Below are positions 49,146 to 58,504 of a stretch of 64,000 nucleotides of DNA, piece by piece. Below the pieces are notes generated by a model. It saw nothing but the letters and a program-made list of their open reading frames with translations, searched no databases and was not told the origin of the DNA. Position 1 is the stretch's first letter. Each line of letters starts with the position of its first letter. The position numbers were made by a program, and so were the translations under genes. The stretch comes from Gemmatimonadota bacterium (GTDB lineage Bacteria > Gemmatimonadota > Gemmatimonadetes > Gemmatimonadales > GWC2-71-9): assembly GCA_016713785.1 (NCBI GenBank), contig JADJOM010000001.1:1-64000 (forward strand), given 5' to 3'.

Positions 49146-50333
49146 CTAATGCCGCGTGCGAATGCCGTAATAGCTTGGATTGCTGTTCCGCACCAGGTTC
49201 TCGAAGTCGACACCCTGCTGATAGGCGAATGACTGGGTACTGCCCCGAATCCACAAGAAGTAGCCTTCCGCGAGTTCATGCGTGATCACGGAGGCAATGT
49301 CGATCACCGGCGCCGTAAGAGTACCTGCGTTGAACAACGCGACAGCATGGGCGCTGAACTGGCTGGGATTGTATGCAACAAAGAGGTCCGCAGCGCCTCC
49401 AGTGTTCCACCCTGGTTCGTTGTCCAGTGTCAGACGCACAATTGTGACATCGACTCCTTCTGACACGAGTGTCATCACCCAGAGATTGCAGGTCGGCTCG
49501 TTCACACTGTCCTTCATCGCCGGTGGGGCCAAACCACCGCACGCGCCCTGGTCCACCGCTCCACGCCTCCATTCGTCGTTGTGCGGCCCGGACGGACATG
49601 TTCCAGCTCCCGAGATACTCCCCTGTTGCGGCAACGAAGATCTGTGTCGTTTCAAGCAGGGTACCGCTTATCCCAAACCACCCATCCCATCCCGCATGAC
49701 TCGCCGCGCAACAATCGCTGGGCCACTGCGTGAACTTCGGGTCCGGCCCAAGCCCCGACGGGTCCGCGGCCACCAGCGGCCGCCCCCCCACGTACGCATA
49801 CAGGTTCTCACCCCCCGCCACCCCGGCCGGGTCCTCCTGCACGAAGCGCCGCTGGCCCGGGTCGTAGTACCGCGCCCGGTGGAAGTACCAGCCCGTCTCC
49901 GCATCCCACTCCCGGCCGGTCCAGCGGTAGCGCAGCGTCACCCCGACCCCGCATTGGCAGCGACGCTCCCGTAGGGCGTGTAGCCATAGGTCCTGACCCA
50001 GGTGCCGTCCCGCTTGATGATCTGGTGGACGCTGCCCAGCTTGTCGGTCGCCACATAGTAGTGGTCGGTCGCGGCCGCGCTGGTCCGGAACGCCACCAGG
50101 TTGTCCGTCCCCGGACCCCAGACATACCGGGTGCCGATCGTGCTGCCGGCCGAGTCGGTCTCGAAGGCCACCTGCCCGCCGTGATACACGAACCGGGTGA
50201 AGCCCACCGTGCCGCCGGTGGCGGCGGAGTAGACCCGCTTGGCGATGCGCCGCCCGAGCACGTCGTAGGCGTACCGCGCGATCAGCGTGGCGCCCTGGGC
50301 CACCCGCACCAGACGGTTGAGGGCATTCTCGAA
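49146..50333 (-). CDS. Orphan Rhs cassette I (RhsA-type core end, HELAE tip)
   Basis: Core starts at ALNRLVRVAQG preceded by FEN, as in G and H. A C is missing near 49945 and another frame change falls near 49630. The tip of about 200 residues has VAYNPSQFSAHAVALFNAGT and IDIASVITHELAEGYFLWIR. HELAE keeps the H and E of a zincin motif but lacks the second H. It ends NSNPSYYGIRTRH. Confidence 0.7.
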
Positions 50334-50346
50334 AGGTGGAACGCAG

Positions 50347-50373
50347 CGCGGGGCGGCCGGTGGTCGCCCCGCG
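50347..50373 (-). terminator. Hairpin upstream of cassette I
   Basis: Same sequence as at 46138-46164, within a duplicated block of about 320 bases (46120-46440 equals 50330-50650). Confidence 0.6.
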
Positions 50374-50429
50374 GGTGAGTGCGCTACCCCCGGCGCGCCT
50401 CATGCTCGCTCTCGTCAGCTCTTCCTGTG

Positions 50430-50672
50430 CGCTACATCGCCCAAGGCAGCCCTGCAGCCCGGGCGCGCTCCAGCAAGACTGATCGGTACTCCCCCTCCGA
50501 TAGTCTCACGGCATCCTGCAGAATGAGCTCCGCCTCAAGGACCGCACTGAAGGTCCCATTCGGCGGCCTTCGCGGCGACGTGTCGGCGCGCCACGCGTCG
50601 CTCAACCAGGCGGCGTCACATCCGAACCTGAAGACGATGCGTGCCTGCTCGCCAGCTGACCGGCCCGCTTTG
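50430..50672 (-). pseudogene. Truncated copy of the HESIH-partner gene
   Basis: Repeats the C-terminal part of the gene at 46223-46921 (DAAWL, EAELILQDAVRLSEGEYRSV) with a few substitutions and is cut at 50673 by IS3 element 3. Confidence 0.7.
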
Positions 50673-50695
50673 TCTGGTCCAGTTGGTGAGTCAGT

Positions 50696-51537
50696 CTAGG
50701 CCGCGGTGAGCGGCTCCTGCGGGGCTGCTGTAGTTGGCCTGGGCAGGATGGCCTCCGGGGCTGGGGGACGATAGCCGAGGGCGCTGTGGGGCCGCACGCG
50801 ATTGTAGTGCACCCGCCACTGCTCCACCAGGACCTGCGCCTCGTGCAGCGTGGCGAAGACCTCGCGGTTGAGCAGCTCGTCCCGCAGCTTGCCGTTGAAC
50901 GACTCGCAGTAGCCGTTCTCCCATGGGCTCCCCGGCGTGATGTAGAGCGTGCCCGCCTCGACCCGCCCCAGCCAGGTCCGCAGGATCGTCGCCACCATCT
51001 CGGGCCCGTTGTCTGACCGGAGGTGGGCGGGCACCCCGTGGACTTCCATCAGGTCGGCGAATACCTCGAGCACATGGGGCGCGCGCAGCCGACGCGCCAC
51101 CCGGATCGCCAGGCACTCCCGGGTCCACTCGTCGAGCACCACCATGAGTTTCAGGGGCCGCCCGTCGTCGGTGCGGTCCATGACGAAGTCCCACGACCAG
51201 ACGTGGTGCCGGTGCGCCGGCCGCAGGCGCACGCAGGAGCCGTTCGCGAGCCAGAGCCGGCCCCGCTTGGGCTGGCGCTGAGGGACGCGGAGCCCCTCCT
51301 GCTTCCAGATCCGCTCCACGCGGCTCAGACTCACCACCCAGCCCTCCAGGGCCAGCAGCGCCTGCACCCGCCGATAGCCGTAGCGGCCGTACTGGGCCGC
51401 GAGTCGGACGATGGCGCTCGGAGCGGGCCGTCGTCGGCCCGGGGCGTGGGCAGGTAGCGAATGGAGGAGCGGGCGATGCCCAGCGCCCGGCAGACCCGCC
51501 GCTCGGAGTAGCCCAGCCGGCTCCGGACGTCGGCCAC
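50696..51537 (-). CDS. IS3 OrfB transposase (one frameshift)
   Basis: Starts ADVRSRLGYSERRVCRALGI; frame break near 51420; then VWSWDFVMDRTDDGRPLKLM (D), AHLRSDNGPEM (D), YCESFNGKLRDELL (E), ending TTAAPQEPLTAA. Otherwise complete. Confidence 0.88.
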
Positions 51538-51560
51538 CGCGTCCCGCCGCCGTGCTGGGC

Positions 51561-51839
51561 TCAGTATTGTCCCTCCGCCACCTCTTTCAGGATCAGCTTG
51601 TCCACGGTCAGCTCGGCCACCACCCGTTTGAGGCGGGCATTCTCCAGCTCGAGCTCCTTGAGCCGCTTAGCCTGGTCAATCTTCAAGCCCCCGTACTGCT
51701 TGCGCCAGCGGAAGTAGGTGTGATCGGTGACGCCGATGACCTTGCAGGCCTCGCTGATCGTTTTGCCCTGGCCGAGCAGGACATCCGCTTCCCGTAGCTT
51801 GTGGATGATGTCGTCCGAGGTGTACCGTCGCTTCGCCAT
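51561..51839 (-). CDS. IS3 OrfA
   Basis: 92 residues: helix-turn-helix (KLREADVLLGQGKTISEACK, VTDHTYFRWRKQYGGLK) and leucine-zipper-like RLKELELENARLKRVVAEL. Intact. Confidence 0.92.
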   Translation of the reverse strand: MAKRRYTSDDIIHKLREADVLLGQGKTISEACKVIGVTDHTYFRWRKQYGGLKIDQAKRLKELELENARLKRVVAELTVDKLILKEVAEGQY

Positions 51840-51893
51840 GAGACCAGGCCTCCAGGGTGTGGGTAGAAACTACGTCCATCACACCTGGACCAG

Positions 51894-52090
51894 GAATTGG
51901 AGGGCAGGTCAAGCGCCGTGGCCCCAACTGCCCGATCAGCAGCCCGAGGCCGAGCGCAGCGCCATAGTACCCGAGCAGCACGGTCCATCAGGGAGGACGC
52001 AGCCATTGCTCCGAACGACCTCCCGTTGCGGCAAGACTCAGGAGGAACGCCGCCGCGCAATAGTGCGCACACCTGTTCGCTCGCTGCATG
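51894..52090 (-). pseudogene. 5' remnant of a small exported/membrane protein
   Basis: From ATG 52090 a signal-like CAHYCAAAFLLSLAATGGRS, then, with one frame change, LLGYYGAALGLGLLIGQLGP up to the IS3 element 3 boundary. Probably a partner gene whose 3' part was lost. Confidence 0.45.
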
Positions 52091-52335
52091 ATCACGCGGC
52101 GGCGCTCCCTGCTGTCCCCAGGCCTCATGGGACGCTCACCACCGTGTGAGTTCACAGATGGCGCCATGCGCGCATGCCACGCAGCCCGGAGCGCCGTCAG
52201 GTGTAGGAGCCAGGCATGTAGGTGGCGATTGAATATTGGACATTCGTGCCGGGTGAAAACGGGACACTTCCTGAGGGCGGGCCACACGCCGCCCCTTCCG
52301 TCTCGACCTTTGGGCTCCACCGCGTGGAGCCCAGC

Positions 52336-53367
52336 ATGCACGGAGTCCCCGACCGCGTGTACCTACGACATCTGCTCCAAGAGGCCGGCGGCTCGCGCCG
52401 CGAGGCCGCCTGACGCGCCGGCGTCGGCCGTTCGACGCTCTACCGCTGGCTGGAGGAGGGCCTCCTCGACGTCCCGCTCGAGACCCTGCGCGCGCGCTAC
52501 GGCCCGCGCCCGCCGCGGCCCAGCAAACTGGCGCCGTATCACCCGTTGATTCACGCCCGCCTGGCGGAGTTCCCCGCGCTGCAGGCCACCCGCCTCTTCG
52601 CCGAGTGCCGCGCCGCGGGCTACCCGGGCGGCTACTCCCAGCTGCGCGCCTACGTCGGGACCCTCCGTCCCGCGTCGGCGCCCGTCGTGCGTTTCGAGAC
52701 TGCGCCCGGCGAGCAGGCCCAAGTCGACTTCGCGCACTGCCGCCTTCCTTGGGGCATCCGCTACGCGCTGATCGTCGTGCTCGGCTACTCGCGCCTGCTG
52801 TGGGTCCGCTTCTATCCCCGCCAGGATCTGCGGACGCTGCAGCACGGGCTCGCCGCCTGCCTGGACGACTGGGGCGGTGTCCCGCGCCACCTGCTCTTCG
52901 ACCAGATGCGGAGCGTCCTCACCCGGACGACGATCGCCTCGCCGGCGGCGGCCTGCTCACCAATCCCGAGTGCCAGCGCTTCGCCCAGCACTATGGCTTC
53001 CGCCTCCGGGTCTGCCGGCCCTATCGCGCCCAGACCAAAGGCAAAGTGGAGCGCCCCATCCGCTACCTGCGGGGCAGCTTCCTCTACGGCCGCACCTTCG
53101 TCAGCGACGCTGATCTCAATGCACAGGTCGCCCACTGGCTCGACACCGTGGCCAATCCGCGGGTGCACGGCACCACCGGGGTGGTCCCCGCGGTGCGCTT
53201 CCTGGCCGAGGAGCAGGGCGCGGCTGCAGCCGCTGCCGCTGCGGCCCTATGTGTCGCTCCTGCCGCCCCCACGCGCCGTGCCCCCCGCGTCCGCTCGCGG
53301 TGCCCCAGGTTGTCGTGGAGCACCGGAGCCTCGCCGCCCACGCGGCGCTCGCGGGGTGGAGGCATGA
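52336..53367 (+). pseudogene. istA: IS21 transposase istA, copy 2 (nonsense and frameshifts)
   Basis: A C-to-T change makes TGA at 52411-52413 (codon 26, arginine in copy 1), removing the product 25 residues after ATG 52336. Further indels occur near 52925, 53215 and 53345 relative to copy 1. The substitution cannot be explained as a homopolymer read error. Confidence 0.88.
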
Positions 53368-54199
53368 CCCGCCGCGCGCCCACCGCCCCGTCACTCCGCG
53401 AGCGCGTCCAGGCGCAGCTCGTCGATCTCAAGATGCCCGGCGCCCTCGAGGCGCTCGACGACGTGCTCCGGCGCTGTGACGATGGCGCCCTGGCCCCCGG
53501 CGAGGCCATCGCCGCCCTGCTCGGCGCCCACATCGAGCTGCGCAATGCGCGCCGCCTGCAGACCGCCATGCGGAGTGCGCGGCTCCCGGCCGTGAAGACC
53601 CTGGCCGACTTCGACTTCAGCTTCCAGCCGTCGGTCAAGCGCGAGCAGATCGACAGTCTGCACACGCTGGGCTTTCTGGAGCGCAAGGAGAATGTCGTCC
53701 TGCTCGGGCCGCCGGGCGTCGGCAAGACGCACCTGGCGCTGTCGCTCGCCGTGGCCGCCGCCCAGAGCGGACGCCGGGTCTACTTCACCACCCTCGCCGA
53801 CCTGCTGCACTCGCTCGAAGAGGCCCAGGCGGGCGGACGCTTGGCCCCCGCCTGCGAACGCTCGTCTTTCCGAGTCTGATGGTGATCGACGAGATCGGCT
53901 ACCTCCCGATCACCCGCACGGGGGCGATGCTGTTCTTCCAGCTCCTGAGTCGCCGCTACGAGCACGCCTCCACGATCCTCACCAGCAACAAGGGCTTCGA
54001 GGACTGGGGCGAGATCTTCGGGGATGACGTCATGGCGGCCGCCCTCGTCGACCGCCTCGTCCACCACTGCCACATCGTCAACATCCGGGGCAACAGCTAC
54101 CGCCTCCGCCAGCACCGCGACCTGGCCCGCCGCCTCCAGGCCGACTCCACCACCGCCGCTGGGCGGCCGACCCCCGCGGAGGCCCCCCGCTCCCCATAG
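53364..54199 (+). CDS. istB: IS21 helper ATPase istB, copy 2 (one frameshift)
   Basis: Same protein as copy 1 with Walker A LLGPPGVGKTHLA. One C is missing from the C-run near 53850, ending the first frame at 53879; the remainder (LMVIDEIGYLP onward) continues to 54199. Confidence 0.88.
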
Positions 54200-54485
54200 G
54201 GCTCAGCCCCCTACTCGTGTCCCAGATTCACCCGCCACGAGTGTCCCACATTCAATCGGCATTGACAAGGCAGCCAGGGCTACCGCGCGGCCGGGCCCAG
54301 CACCCCTGACCGTGGGTCCCGCCCGGCGGGCCCGACCCCGGTCACGGTTCCTCGGGGTCGGAGAAGGCCGCCCGCAGCCGGAGCGCCGCCAGCGGACCGA
54401 CGACCACCGCATGTGATGTTGCCGCTCGTCGCCATTGCGACTCCCGCCCGAGGATCACCGCCGGGCGCCGCGCCAGGCGCCACGA

Positions 54486-54816
54486 CTACTCCCAGCGTTC
54501 GAGCACAACGATGCGTCCGTCCTTGAATACCCTGACGACACCCTCCGCCCGGCGCCAATGGCTTGGGAAGAAAGGAGACGACCACACCCGCCGCATCCCG
54601 AACAAAGCTGGCCACCTCGAGCATCGGCCGCTCGGACTTTGGCAGCGTGGACTCGAGCGCGCGCTGGCCGGCGCGCACCAGGGCCGCTGAGTCCTGCGGC
54701 ATCGCCCCCTGGAACTGCGCGGCGCCGTTCGTGGTGGCGCCACCACACGCGAAGGTGCCTGCACCCCCAGCAAGGAGCGCGGTCACGCGCAGGCAGGCGC
54801 GGTTCGGGAACGCCAT
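54486..54816 (-). CDS. Small exported protein
   Basis: About 110 residues from ATG 54816 (GGAGG eight bases upstream). Signal peptide VTALLAGGAGTFACGG; mature part with QRALESTLPKSERPMLEVAS and, after a frame change near 54560, GVVRVFKDGRIVVLERWE. No family. 54200-54485 contains only IS21 end and flank. Confidence 0.5.
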
Positions 54817-55024
54817 GCCGTATGCCTCCTCCGTGGGTGCGCACCGGCTGACCGGGCGCAGTGCTCGATCGCTGACCATTCACCGAGACATCGCCTGGCC
54901 CACGAGAGCCCCCCAGAAAGCCCGGCTCACCGAGCCGACGAAGGGGACGTCTGGCGCACTCAGCCCCCAGCATCCCGGCGGCCCGCCCTTCATCGGGGCG
55001 TGACGCCCACCCGGCCACGAGGAG

Positions 55025-55378
55025 CTACTCGTCTGGCAGCCATCCGGCCGCACCAAACATGGCTCCCACCACTCCGCACAGCGCCACGGCGATCACGATC
55101 TGCCGCAGGGTCATGCTCCCCGGCATGGCGGTCAGATAGACCAGGGGGAATACCGGCAGCGACACCACGGCGCCGAGCCCGGCGGCCCGCCAGCGCGTCG
55201 TGGCATGCGGTCGCACTCTATCGCCGAGAAGGCCCACCATCGCCGCCCCAGCAAAGTTCAGGCTGACAGTCACGCCGATCGGGAGGTGCGGAGGGGATGC
55301 TCGTACCCAGCCGGACTGGCTGTACTGCACCGCAGCGACCACAGAGGACCCCGTTGCGTAGAGCATCGCGTACTTCAT
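55025..55378 (-). CDS. Small integral membrane protein
   Basis: About 117 residues from ATG 55378 (MKYAMLYATGSSVVAAVQYS). Four hydrophobic segments including VSLNFAGAAMVGLLG, AVVSLPVFPLVYLTAMPG and IVIAVALCGVVGAMFGAAGW. Unknown function. Confidence 0.55.
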   Translation of the reverse strand: MKYAMLYATGSSVVAAVQYSQSGWVRASPPHLPIGVTVSLNFAGAAMVGLLGDRVRPHATTRWRAAGLGAVVSLPVFPLVYLTAMPGSMTLRQIVIAVALCGVVGAMFGAAGWLPDE

Positions 55379-55551
55379 GATCGGGCCTTCCGCACGCCGC
55401 ATCGGGACACCTCACGCCAGAAGGACGGGCCGGGCGCGACGAGGACCAGAAGGGCGTCTGTTCCGGTGACGATCGCGACGCCGGCCGCAGCCGCCACGGA
55501 GCGGGTCTCCCCGCGCCGACCGAGCTCGTGTCACCGGGCCTCAAGGCAACG

Positions 55552-55923
55552 TTAGTGGAACTTGCCCGTGAGCGCTCCGAATAGCAGCAACACCCCGGAG
55601 ATCATGAGGAGGGCCTTGATGAGCGGCCTCGGAAGCAAGGCGAACCACCCGATGCTCCGGACAACAACGAAGAGCACCCTGGGCCGTTCAATCGCCGCAA
55701 AGAGGAAGACCGCGCCGCAGTACGCGACCACAATTGAGGTACCATCAAGGTATAAGAACCTAGAGCCCGCGAGCGCGAGGGCTACGCCAACAGAGACAAG
55801 TAGGACGTAAAGCAGCAGAAACGTCCAGAAATCGACTTCAGTCTCCGTGCCGTCAGGTGGCATAGTGCCCTCTTCCATTACGACAAGGCCTGCGCCATTT
55901 CCCATCGGCACAAACGCCCGCAT
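55552..55923 (-). CDS. Small integral membrane protein
   Basis: Up to 123 residues (ATG 55923, or ATG 55875 giving 107). Segments FWTFLLLYVLLVSVGVALAL, TSIVVAYCGAVFLFAAI and LMISGVLLLFGALTG. Part of a run of three small membrane-protein genes following the Rhs J tip, possible immunity proteins. Confidence 0.55.
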   Translation of the reverse strand: MRAFVPMGNGAGLVVMEEGTMPPDGTETEVDFWTFLLLYVLLVSVGVALALAGSRFLYLDGTSIVVAYCGAVFLFAAIERPRVLFVVVRSIGWFALLPRPLIKALLMISGVLLLFGALTGKFH

Positions 55924-56001
55924 CCTTCGCCCCCATCACCGTTGGCAGCAAATGGACCAGACAAAGCGGGCCGGTCAACTACCGCGCCTGTGGGGATGGT
56001 G

Positions 56002-56259
56002 CTACGAAGTTCCACCGGACGACTTCGTACGACGGGCCGAGCCAAGCCAGTGGACGCCCATGACTATCCCCACCACCAGACTGAGCGCTCTTTCTCCAGA
56101 GAATGGTGCACCCTCCACCATACTCAGGAGCCCGCTGAGGCCGAAAGCAAGGAAGCCCAATGTTCCAATGGCAGTCATGTGCCGTTCGGAGAGGGGCTGA
56201 TTGAGCCTTCTCCATAGCGACACGCCCTTCCGCTCAAGCACCATGACATCCCTCATCAT
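56002..56259 (-). CDS. Small membrane protein after Rhs J tip
   Basis: About 85 residues from ATG 56259. Two hydrophobic segments (TAIGTLGFLAFGLSGLLSMV and ALSLVVGIVMGVHWLG) separated by a short loop. First gene downstream of the Rhs J tip and therefore its best immunity candidate. Confidence 0.5.
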   Translation of the reverse strand: MMRDVMVLERKGVSLWRRLNQPLSERHMTAIGTLGFLAFGLSGLLSMVEGAPFSGERALSLVVGIVMGVHWLGSARRTKSSGGTS

Positions 56260-56313
56260 TGCTGCCGCGCACTGAGATCGCGCGGCATCGTACCCATCGC
56301 ACGGCACTGCATG

Positions 56314-57425
56314 CTAGTAATAGTCGTACCATGAGGAGTTATAGGCGCACATTGCTGCTGTTCCGACCCACTCGCCCCCCGTCAAGCCCCACCCGAGGAC
56401 ACCTACGGTATTGAGCACCTGTGCCCCTACCGCCGCGAGGTTGGGAGCGAGGGCGAGCGAGCCTGCCATAGGAGATGTCGGATGTGGCCATACCTCCCAT
56501 ACCTCTGGGGCCCGGGACGCCAGCTGAGTTAGGCTAGTGAACGGAAGGCGCCGCCCCAGGATCGAACCCGTTGCATAGACTCGGCCAAGCGCCATGACAC
56601 CTTCGCCGCCCTTCCGGCCAGGTTACCCAGCCCGTCGCGGTAGTACTCGCGGCCCCTCGCGGCACACTCGCGGAGAGTGGAAGTGCGTGGGCCGGAGCCA
56701 TCCTGCTCTGTCGTAGTCCCCCGAGGCCCGCCTGCCCCCCTGCCTCTTGGACCTGCAGGCCGGTGAGGAAATGACGACCCCGGAGGCGCGTTGCGACCCG
56801 TACCTGGACCGATGAAGCCGCCGTTTCCTGCTCCTCCCGCTTTTTCACACTTCAAATCCCAAGTCGGGACACCATTCTCGTCTACGCCACGGGTCACGAT
56901 CTGAACCCAGCCCTCCCCGCACAACGGATCCAATCCCCACGGATCCACTACATTGACCGGATCGTTGCCCGAGGACCCGCACAGGTTGTGGCCCAATGTA
57001 GTAGAGCCCGCTCTCGCTGTCGTACTCCCGCCCCGCGAAGCGGTACCGCACCACGACCCCCGTGTCCGCGACCGCGTCGCCCCAGGGTGCCTCGGCGTAC
57101 TCCTTCACCTTGGCGCCGGTCCGGAGCCGGGCCAGGCCGCGCACGGTGCCGTTGATCGGGTCAAGGATCGCCGCCAGGGTATCACTGACCGGGGTCGTGG
57201 TCCGCAGGGCCAGGAGCTGGTCCACGCCCCCTGGATACCAGGCGTATTCCCGCAGCACGGTTCCCGCGGCGTTGAGGTCGAAGATGACCTGGGCGCCCTC
57301 GTATACGTAGTACTCGTCCGCGGCGGCCATCTGCTTCCGCACCCGGCGCCCGAGGGCATCATAGAACATGCTGTCCACGAGGGCTCCTGTCGAGCCGTTC
57401 CGGTGTGGCGACCGGTGCGTCGGTT
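56314..57425 (-). pseudogene. Rhs J: 3' fragment with internal deletion and unclassified tip
   Basis: Core from STGALVDSMFYDALGRRVRK (at the recombinase boundary) through YRFAGREYDSESGLYYIG, where the RYYDP...EDPIG segment is missing and the frame changes. It resumes at GHNLCGSSGNDPVNVVDPWG. The tip has CEKAGGAGNGGFIGPGTGRN, a proline/glycine-rich linker, CAARGREYYRDGLGNLAGRA, a frame change near 56580, and GWGLTGGEWVGTAAMCAYNS near the end. Lacking the hyperconserved core end, it is unlikely to be functional. Confidence 0.65.
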
Positions 57426-57458
57426 GTGCGGTCAGGCAGTCGGACGGCCGGGCCATTC

Positions 57459-58405
57459 GTGGTCCATCTCGATCCGCCGTAGCGCCGGTCTAGCCGCCGC
57501 GCCGTTCGGCGGATGGGCCGCGCGTGCACGGCCAGCAGGCGCCCGATGGCGAGGTGGGTGTACCGGGCGGTGGTGGAAAGGTTCGCGTGGCCGAGGATCT
57601 CCTGCACGTCGCGCACGTCGGCGCCGCCATCGAGCAGGAGGGTGGCCATGGAATGGCGGAAGAGGTGGCAGCTGCCGGGCTTGCCCACCCGGGCGCCGGC
57701 GACGTATCGGGCCACCCGCGCGGAGAGGTGATTGAGGCGGACGCGGGTGCCTCGCGTGGAGAGGAACAGCCATCCCGGATCGGAGGCCCCGGCCAGCCGG
57801 GGCCGGGCTCGGCGCAAGTACCGTCCCAGCCACCGCAGCGCCCGGCGGCCGACCGGCACCGCGCGGTCCCGCTGGCCCTTCCCCGCGCGGACGAGCAGCA
57901 CGCGCCGCGGCGGGTCGAGGTCCGCGATCCGGATCCCGGCCGCCTCCGCGCGACGAATGCCGCTCGAATAGAGCAGCTCGAGGAGCGCGCGGTCGCGCAG
58001 TCCGAGCGGGGTCGTGGCATCGGGCTGGCGGAGCACTCGCGTGGCCTCGCGATGGGAGAGCACCGCGCGGGGCAGCTGCACCGGGCGCCGGGGCAGGATG
58101 AGCTGGCGCGTGGGGTCGGCGGCGAGCAGCCCCTGGGCCACCGCCCACCGCAGGAACGCGCGGAGCGCTCCGAGGTACTCGGCCCGGGTGCCCCAGCCCA
58201 GCGGCGCGCCATCGGGGCGGCAGGCCCGGGCGAGCGCCGACTGGTAGGCCTCGAGGGTGTCCGGGAGGAGGCCGGGGAGCGGGTCGCCCTCGGGCCCGGC
58301 CCAGGCGAGAAAGCGTTCCACGGCGCGGCGGCAGTTGCGGCGGGTCGCGGGAGCATGGTTGGTGGCCTCGAGCCAGTCGAGGTAGCGGGTGAGCCACGGG
58401 TGCAT
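57459..58405 (-). CDS. Tyrosine recombinase (XerC/D-like integrase)
   Basis: About 315 residues from ATG 58405. N-terminal SAM-like domain (WLTRYLDWLEATNHAPATRR), catalytic domain with SSGIRRAEAAGI (R), AGKGQRDRAVPVG (K), CHLFRHSMATLLLDGG (HxxR), ILGHANLSTTARYTHLA (H and Y). All catalytic residues present. The open frame continues to 57359 through Rhs-derived DNA, so the native C-terminus is about 57460-57490. It lies between two oppositely oriented Rhs fragments. Confidence 0.88.
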
Positions 58406-58504
58406 GGGGCGCTCCAGGTTGGGAGGAGCGAGGGTGGCACACGGGCATGCCCCCCGCCAGAGGCGGGCCGACGGCCGGGCTACCGGGCGGGGCCCCGGGG
58501 CGAT

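Larger units (their letters stand above)
50673..51893 (-). mobile_element. IS3-family element 3
   Basis: 1,221 bp between TCTGGTCCAGTTGGTGAG (50673) and the inverse of CTGGTCCAGGTGTGATG (ending 51893). It contains orfA and orfB. No clear target duplication. It interrupts the partner-gene remnant on one side and a small secreted-protein remnant on the other. Confidence 0.8.
52217..54267 (+). mobile_element. IS21-family element, copy 2 (degraded)
   Basis: Inverted-orientation copy of 19966-22014 with the same ends and its own perfect 5-bp target duplication AGGCA (52212-52216 and 54268-54272). istA carries a nonsense codon and frame changes; istB has one frame change. Confidence 0.95.
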
